A model generated the notes under the pieces. It saw only the letters and a program-made list of their open reading frames with translations, had not been told where the DNA came from and did not search any database. 64,000 nt of DNA from the NCBI RefSeq assembly GCF_900162615.1, contig NZ_FUFN01000010.1, positions 1,618,149 through 1,682,148 of the forward strand, written 5' to 3'. Numbering within the stretch: the stretch's first letter is position 1; the number at the start of each line of letters is the position of its first letter. Shown here piece after piece: positions 60,351 through 64,000 of this stretch. The DNA comes from Virgibacillus proomii. Lineage in GTDB: Bacteria; Bacillota; Bacilli; Bacillales; Amphibacillaceae. The translations under genes were made by a program, and so were the position numbers.

Positions 60351-62204
60351 TTGAGTACTGCTACTGCTCAAAAAAGAGGTTTTGGTGCAGTCCTCTGGGA
60401 TTATTTAACTACTGTTGACCATAAGAAAATAGCACATTTATATATTATTGGTGGGGGCTTTTTCTTTATCCTTGCAGGACTGGAAGCGTTATTAATTCGT
60501 ATTCAATTGATAAAGCCTGAGAATGACTTTTTAAGTGCAGGTTTATATAATGAGATGATTACTATGCATGGAACAACAATGCTTTTCCTTGCAGCTATGC
60601 CGTTGTTATTTGGGCTAATGAACGCCATTATGCCATTACAAATAGGTGCGAGAGATGTTGCATTTCCATTTCTAAATTCACTTGGATTTTGGTTGTTTAT
60701 GCTTGGAGGTTTATTATTAAACTTTAGTTGGGTAATGGGAGATGCTCCCGATGCAGGTTGGACTGCGTATACCCCATTAGCAACTGAATCACCTGGACAT
60801 GGACTTGACTATTATGTGCTAGGCTTGCAAATATCCGGTGCTGGTACACTAATGGGTGGAATTAATTTCTTGGCGACTATTGTTACAATGAGAGCGCCGG
60901 GAATGACATATATGCGAATGCCGCTGTTTACGTGGACAACATTTGTAACAAGCACACTTATTTTACTTGCCTTTCCGGCTTTAACAGTTGGCTTGTTTCT
61001 ATTAATGTTTGATCGAATGTTTGATTCGGCTTTCTTTGATGTTACATTAGGCGGAAACTCCATTATTTGGCAGCATTTATTCTGGATATTTGGACATCCG
61101 GAGGTATATATTTTGATTCTTCCGGTATTTGGCGTGTTTAGTGAAGTATTTGCAACCTTTTCTAAAAAACGTTTATTCGGTTACACTGCGATGGTCTTTG
61201 CAACGATGCTAATTGCATTTTTAGGATTTATGGTATGGGCACACCATATGTTTACGGCAGGACTAGGTCCAGTAGCCAACTCGATTTTTGCAGTAGCAAC
61301 AATGGCTATTGCAGTTCCAACAGGAATTAAAATCTTTAACTGGTTGGCGACAATGTGGGGCGGAAATATTACCGTAAGCACTGCTATGCTATGGGCGCTT
61401 GGATTTATTCCTTCTTTTACTATCGGTGGGATGACAGGAGTCATGCTTGCATCTTCTGTTGCCGACTATCAATATCATGATTCATACTTTGTTGTCGCTC
61501 ATTTTCACTATGTTATTGTAGGTGGAACAGTGTTCGGTATTTTTGCTGGTCTTCATTACTGGTGGCCGAAGATGTTTGGCAGAGTTTTAAATGAAACATT
61601 AGGTAAAATTACATTTTGGCTATTCTTTTTCGGCTTCCACTTAACGTTTTTCATTCAGCACTTTTTAGGGTTAATGGGAATGCCGCGTCGATATTGGGTG
61701 TTTCTAAAAGATCAAGATTTGGATTTAGGGAACTTAATAAGTTCACTAGGAGCTTTATTAATGGGAGTAGCTGGAATTCTGTTTTTAATTAATATTATTT
61801 ATACAGCTGCTAAAGGGGAAAAAGCTCCTGCTGATCCGTTTGATGGTCGTACCCTGGAATGGGCTGTATCTTCACCACCACCATATTATAATTTTAAACA
61901 ATTGCCTCTTGTCCGTGGTCTGGATCCATTGTGGATCGAAAAACGGGAAGGAAATGGAAAATTAAAGCCTGCTGAGCCGCTTGGAGATGTCCATATGCCA
62001 AATAGCTCGATTCTGCCGTTTGTTATGTCTGTTGGATTTACGATTGCCGGTTTTGGTTTTATTTATCAACCGGATAATAGAACATGGCTATTAGCGGTAT
62101 TTATTGGTATGGGAATCGCTTTAGGTTCCATGTTAATCCGATCATTAAAAGACGACCACGGCTATTATATTAGCAAGGAAGAACTTGAAAAGGAGGCGAA
62201 CTAG
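60351..62204 (+). CDS. ctaD: Cytochrome c oxidase subunit I
   Basis: 617 residues from TTG 60351, eight bases after AGGGAGG (start STATAQKRGFGAVLWDYLTTVDHKKI); the upstream ATG at 60324 includes that SD. Heme ligands MHGTTM and HFHYV, CuB region FWIFGHPEVYILILP and VWAHHMF. Twelve core TM plus extra C-terminal ones. Confidence 0.96.
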   Translation: MSTATAQKRGFGAVLWDYLTTVDHKKIAHLYIIGGGFFFILAGLEALLIRIQLIKPENDFLSAGLYNEMITMHGTTMLFLAAMPLLFGLMNAIMPLQIGARDVAFPFLNSLGFWLFMLGGLLLNFSWVMGDAPDAGWTAYTPLATESPGHGLDYYVLGLQISGAGTLMGGINFLATIVTMRAPGMTYMRMPLFTWTTFVTSTLILLAFPALTVGLFLLMFDRMFDSAFFDVTLGGNSIIWQHLFWIFGHPEVYILILPVFGVFSEVFATFSKKRLFGYTAMVFATMLIAFLGFMVWAHHMFTAGLGPVANSIFAVATMAIAVPTGIKIFNWLATMWGGNITVSTAMLWALGFIPSFTIGGMTGVMLASSVADYQYHDSYFVVAHFHYVIVGGTVFGIFAGLHYWWPKMFGRVLNETLGKITFWLFFFGFHLTFFIQHFLGLMGMPRRYWVFLKDQDLDLGNLISSLGALLMGVAGILFLINIIYTAAKGEKAPADPFDGRTLEWAVSSPPPYYNFKQLPLVRGLDPLWIEKREGNGKLKPAEPLGDVHMPNSSILPFVMSVGFTIAGFGFIYQPDNRTWLLAVFIGMGIALGSMLIRSLKDDHGYYISKEELEKEAN

Positions 62205-62828
62205 ATGAGTCATGACCATTCCTTAAATCCAGAAACGATGCCACAGGAGCCGGAAAAAGCAACACTGGAAGGAAAAAATAAATTCTTTGGTCTATGGTTC
62301 TTCCTCGGAGGAGAAACCGTATTATTTGCTAGTCTTTTTGGTACGTTTTTAGCTTTGCGTAACTCAACAGCAAATGGTCCAACTGGTGATGATATTTTTG
62401 GATTAGGGCTTGTTTTTATTATGACAATGCTGTTACTAACCAGTTCATTAACTAGTGTTTATGCCATGTATCATATGAAAAACAATGATTTTAAAAAGAT
62501 GCAATTATGGCTTGCTGTTACTGCATTTTTAGGTATTGGATTTTTAGGCTGTGAAATCTATGAATTTTATCATTATATTACTGACTTTGGGTTTACGTTT
62601 CGATCATCGGCATTTGGCTCCGCCTTCTATACCCTTGTAGGGTTTCATGGGGGACACGTAGTATTTGGACTAAGCTGGCTTATTGCTCTACTGGTTCGGA
62701 ATGCAAAGCGAGGACTAAACTTATACAACGCACCAAAATTCAATACATTTAGCTTGTATTGGCACTTTATTGACGTTGTATGGGTATTTATTTTTACCGT
62801 TGTTTACTTGATGGGAAAGGTGGGTTAA
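62205..62828 (+). CDS. ctaE: Cytochrome c oxidase subunit III
   Basis: 207 residues, five TM: FFGLWFFLGGETVLFASLFGTF, LGIGFLGCEIYEFYHYI, GFHGGHVVFGLSW, YWHFIDVVWVFIFTVVYL. SD AAGGAGG in the ctaD end. Structural subunit. Confidence 0.96.
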   Translation: MSHDHSLNPETMPQEPEKATLEGKNKFFGLWFFLGGETVLFASLFGTFLALRNSTANGPTGDDIFGLGLVFIMTMLLLTSSLTSVYAMYHMKNNDFKKMQLWLAVTAFLGIGFLGCEIYEFYHYITDFGFTFRSSAFGSAFYTLVGFHGGHVVFGLSWLIALLVRNAKRGLNLYNAPKFNTFSLYWHFIDVVWVFIFTVVYLMGKVG

Positions 62829-63146
62829 ATGATGACAGACAATACGAATTTTAACTCATTTCAAAAGCAGAGAAATAAAGAGGAAATGAAAAGACAGCTG
62901 ATTGCATTTATATTAATGATTGGCTTTACGATAGTAGCTTTTGCAATTGTAGCGACTGGTTCCATGCAAAAAATGTTCGCAGTACCATTGCTGCTTATTA
63001 TGGCTGTTGTTCAAGTTGGATTTCAATTTTACTATTTTATGCATATGAAAGACAAAGGACATGAGTTTCCTGCTTTAATGATTTATAGTGGTGTATGGGC
63101 AGCAATATTAACCATAGCAGCTCTTGTAGCAATTGTTTGGTGGTAG
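62829..63146 (+). CDS. ctaF: Cytochrome c oxidase subunit IV
   Basis: 105 residues, three TM, with FQFYYFMHMKDKGHEFPALMIYSG typical of CtaF/CoxD. One base from ctaE's stop. Terminator follows, so ctaG may be separately or partly transcribed. Confidence 0.93.
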   Translation: MMTDNTNFNSFQKQRNKEEMKRQLIAFILMIGFTIVAFAIVATGSMQKMFAVPLLLIMAVVQVGFQFYYFMHMKDKGHEFPALMIYSGVWAAILTIAALVAIVWW

Positions 63147-63147
63147 A

Positions 63148-63177
63148 AAGGTCGGGGGAGAACATCCCGATCTTTTT
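63148..63177 (+). terminator. Terminator after ctaF
   Basis: AGGTCGGG pairs with CCCGATCT (one G-U), then TTTTTG. Confidence 0.82.
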
Positions 63178-63190
63178 GTACTATAGGAAA

Positions 63191-63455
63191 CTATAAAACT
63201 TTAGGCTTTATAGTATAAGAAAAACTACAGTTTTCGCTAAAAGACTTGGCGACAAGCCAAGTTTTTCTACTTTTACTGTTTAGGGTATCTGTTTCTTTTT
63301 GCTAGGACGCCTCGTCTAGTTTAAGCGCTCGTGTTACTAGCAAATTTCGATCTTTCCTACGATAGGTTAAATTGGTACTTTCCGTTGCCATTTCTTTAAC
63401 TTGTCAAAGGTTTGCCGTTTGTACGTCACTAACCGAGCGCTTCTAGCTTTTGTTG
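63191..63455 (+). repeat. Delta and epsilon repeats between ctaF and ctaG
   Basis: Delta 63191-63269: TATAAAACTTTAGGC, TAGT/ACTA arms (ATCGT/ACGAT in other copies), ACTTGGC-GACAA-GCCAAGT, TTTTTCT. Epsilon 63403-63453: TTGTCAAAGG...AACCGAGCGCTTCTAGC. The sequence between (63290-63400) is unrelated to alpha. Confidence 0.75.
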
Positions 63456-63550
63456 ATTCAATCTGTTGTTAAGTTGTCAAATTAGAAATGTTTAAGTGTT
63501 TTCAAAATAAATTATAATAAAAGGACAATCCTTTTTAGGGGTGAATAATC

Positions 63551-64000
63551 ATGTGGCTAGAGTTAGAGATATTTGGTTTTCGTGCACTGTGGAGTCCCTA
63601 CTTTATGGTGTTTGTTATAAGTTTAGCACTGGCATATTTTCTTATAACCGGGCCATTTCGCCATAAATTTAGCGGAGGAGAGAGACCAACAGCTAAACAG
63701 CAAATTATGTTTTATTCCGCCATGGTACTGTTGTATGCTGTAAAGGGCGGACCAACGGATTTACTATCGCATATCATGTTGACCGCACATATGATACAAA
63801 TGGCAATATTTTACTTGGTCTTCCCAATTCTTGTTATAAAAGGAATTCCAGAATGGATTTGGAGAAAGGTTTTATATGCTCCGATTATTAAGCCAGTTGT
63901 TCAGTTGTTAACGAAGCCGATAATTTCTTTGTTGCTATTTAATGGCTTATTTTCATTTTACCATATTCCTGCAGTGTTTAATTTTGCTAAATCATCACAG
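63551..64000 (+). CDS. ctaG: Cytochrome c oxidase assembly factor CtaG, C-terminally cut by window
   Basis: The first 150 codons (MWLELEIFGFRALWSPYFMV...) are visible; the gene runs off the right edge. Membrane protein with LYAVKGGPTDLLSHIMLTAHMIQMAIFYLVFPILVIKGIPEW, typical of the CtaG/caa3_CtaG family that helps insert copper into subunit I. SD TAGGGGTG. It follows ctaF, the usual order. Confidence 0.93.
   Translation, partial: MWLELEIFGFRALWSPYFMVFVISLALAYFLITGPFRHKFSGGERPTAKQQIMFYSAMVLLYAVKGGPTDLLSHIMLTAHMIQMAIFYLVFPILVIKGIPEWIWRKVLYAPIIKPVVQLLTKPIISLLLFNGLFSFYHIPAVFNFAKSSQ

Noticed and set aside
1..64000. CRISPR array, from the recurring hairpins
   Set aside because: Copies are scattered, of different lengths and composition, with no regular spacers or cas genes.
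1..64000. IS or transposon
   Set aside because: No transposase, integrase or terminal repeats seen; mobility of the repeats is only a hypothesis.

Overview
The window is AT-rich, densely coded chromosomal DNA from an endospore-forming member of the Bacillaceae. The gene content (spoVA genes, a YjcZ-type peptide, a Spo0E-like regulator, the pdh, yla and cta clusters) and gene order that follows the Bacillus subtilis yku-ykr-pdh-ykt-yla-cta segment point there. A BCCT betaine transporter and Ktr potassium uptake genes fit a halotolerant genus such as Virgibacillus or Oceanobacillus, but the genus is an inference. No rRNA, tRNA, CRISPR array, prophage or transposase gene was seen.

Layout. 1-3.6 kb: a minus-strand operon DUF1657, YhcN/YlaJ lipoprotein, spoVAC, spoVAD, spoVAE(b), DUF1657 and the first codons of a DUF421 protein. 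This is the order of the accessory spoVA2mob-type spore operon, with a good sigma-G promoter in front. 3.8-16 kb: accessory genes, namely a secreted hypothetical, NfrA-type flavin reductase, YwpF-like protein, ktrB plus a PAS-GGDEF-EAL protein, YjcZ, an HtrA-like protease paired with a zinc-ribbon/TPR membrane protein, signal peptidase I, a Spo0E-like peptide, patA and an FbpB-like peptide. 16.5-17.3 kb: a decayed EamA transporter. 18.4-31.7 kb: ykyB, ykuE, czcD-czrA, darB (ykuL), dapH-dapL-ykuS-ykuV, ktrC, rnjA-rpoY, ykrA, def. 32.2-39.5 kb: ykyA, pdhABCD, slp. 40.2-46.9 kb: BCCT transporter, polysaccharide deacetylase lipoprotein, the dual-function RNA SR1/SR1P, yktA, yktB, ykzI, yktC. 46.9-52.2 kb: ylaF, ylaH, ylaI, ylaJ, ylaL, ylaN, ftsW. 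52.1-64 kb: pycA, ctaA, ctaBCDEF and the start of ctaG.

How the parts connect. PatA (14.8 kb) with DapH and DapL (23-24.8 kb) supplies the acetylated diaminopimelate branch of lysine and peptidoglycan synthesis. PdhABCD and PycA feed acetyl-CoA and oxaloacetate to central metabolism, and CtaA-G build the caa3-type oxidase. KtrB and KtrC are the membrane and gating halves of one potassium channel system. KtrC, DarB and PycA belong to families known as c-di-AMP targets or target partners. SR1P and its RNA carry two exact matches to the CcpN operator consensus as I remember it.

The most unusual signal is between the genes. At least twenty intergenic gaps hold copies of a mosaic repeat built from a few structured modules, here named alpha (long double hairpin), beta (ATCGC...TTTTTCAAGGA), gamma (variable hairpin followed by GAATGAAGTTTCACTTTATC), delta (terminator-like ACTTGGC-GACAA-GCCAAGT then T-run) and epsilon (AGAAG...GCGCTTCTAGC). 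Gamma stems change on both arms together and so keep pairing, which argues for conserved structure. The repeats occur in single, tandem and inverted forms, carry no transposase, and sit even inside the spoVA operon.
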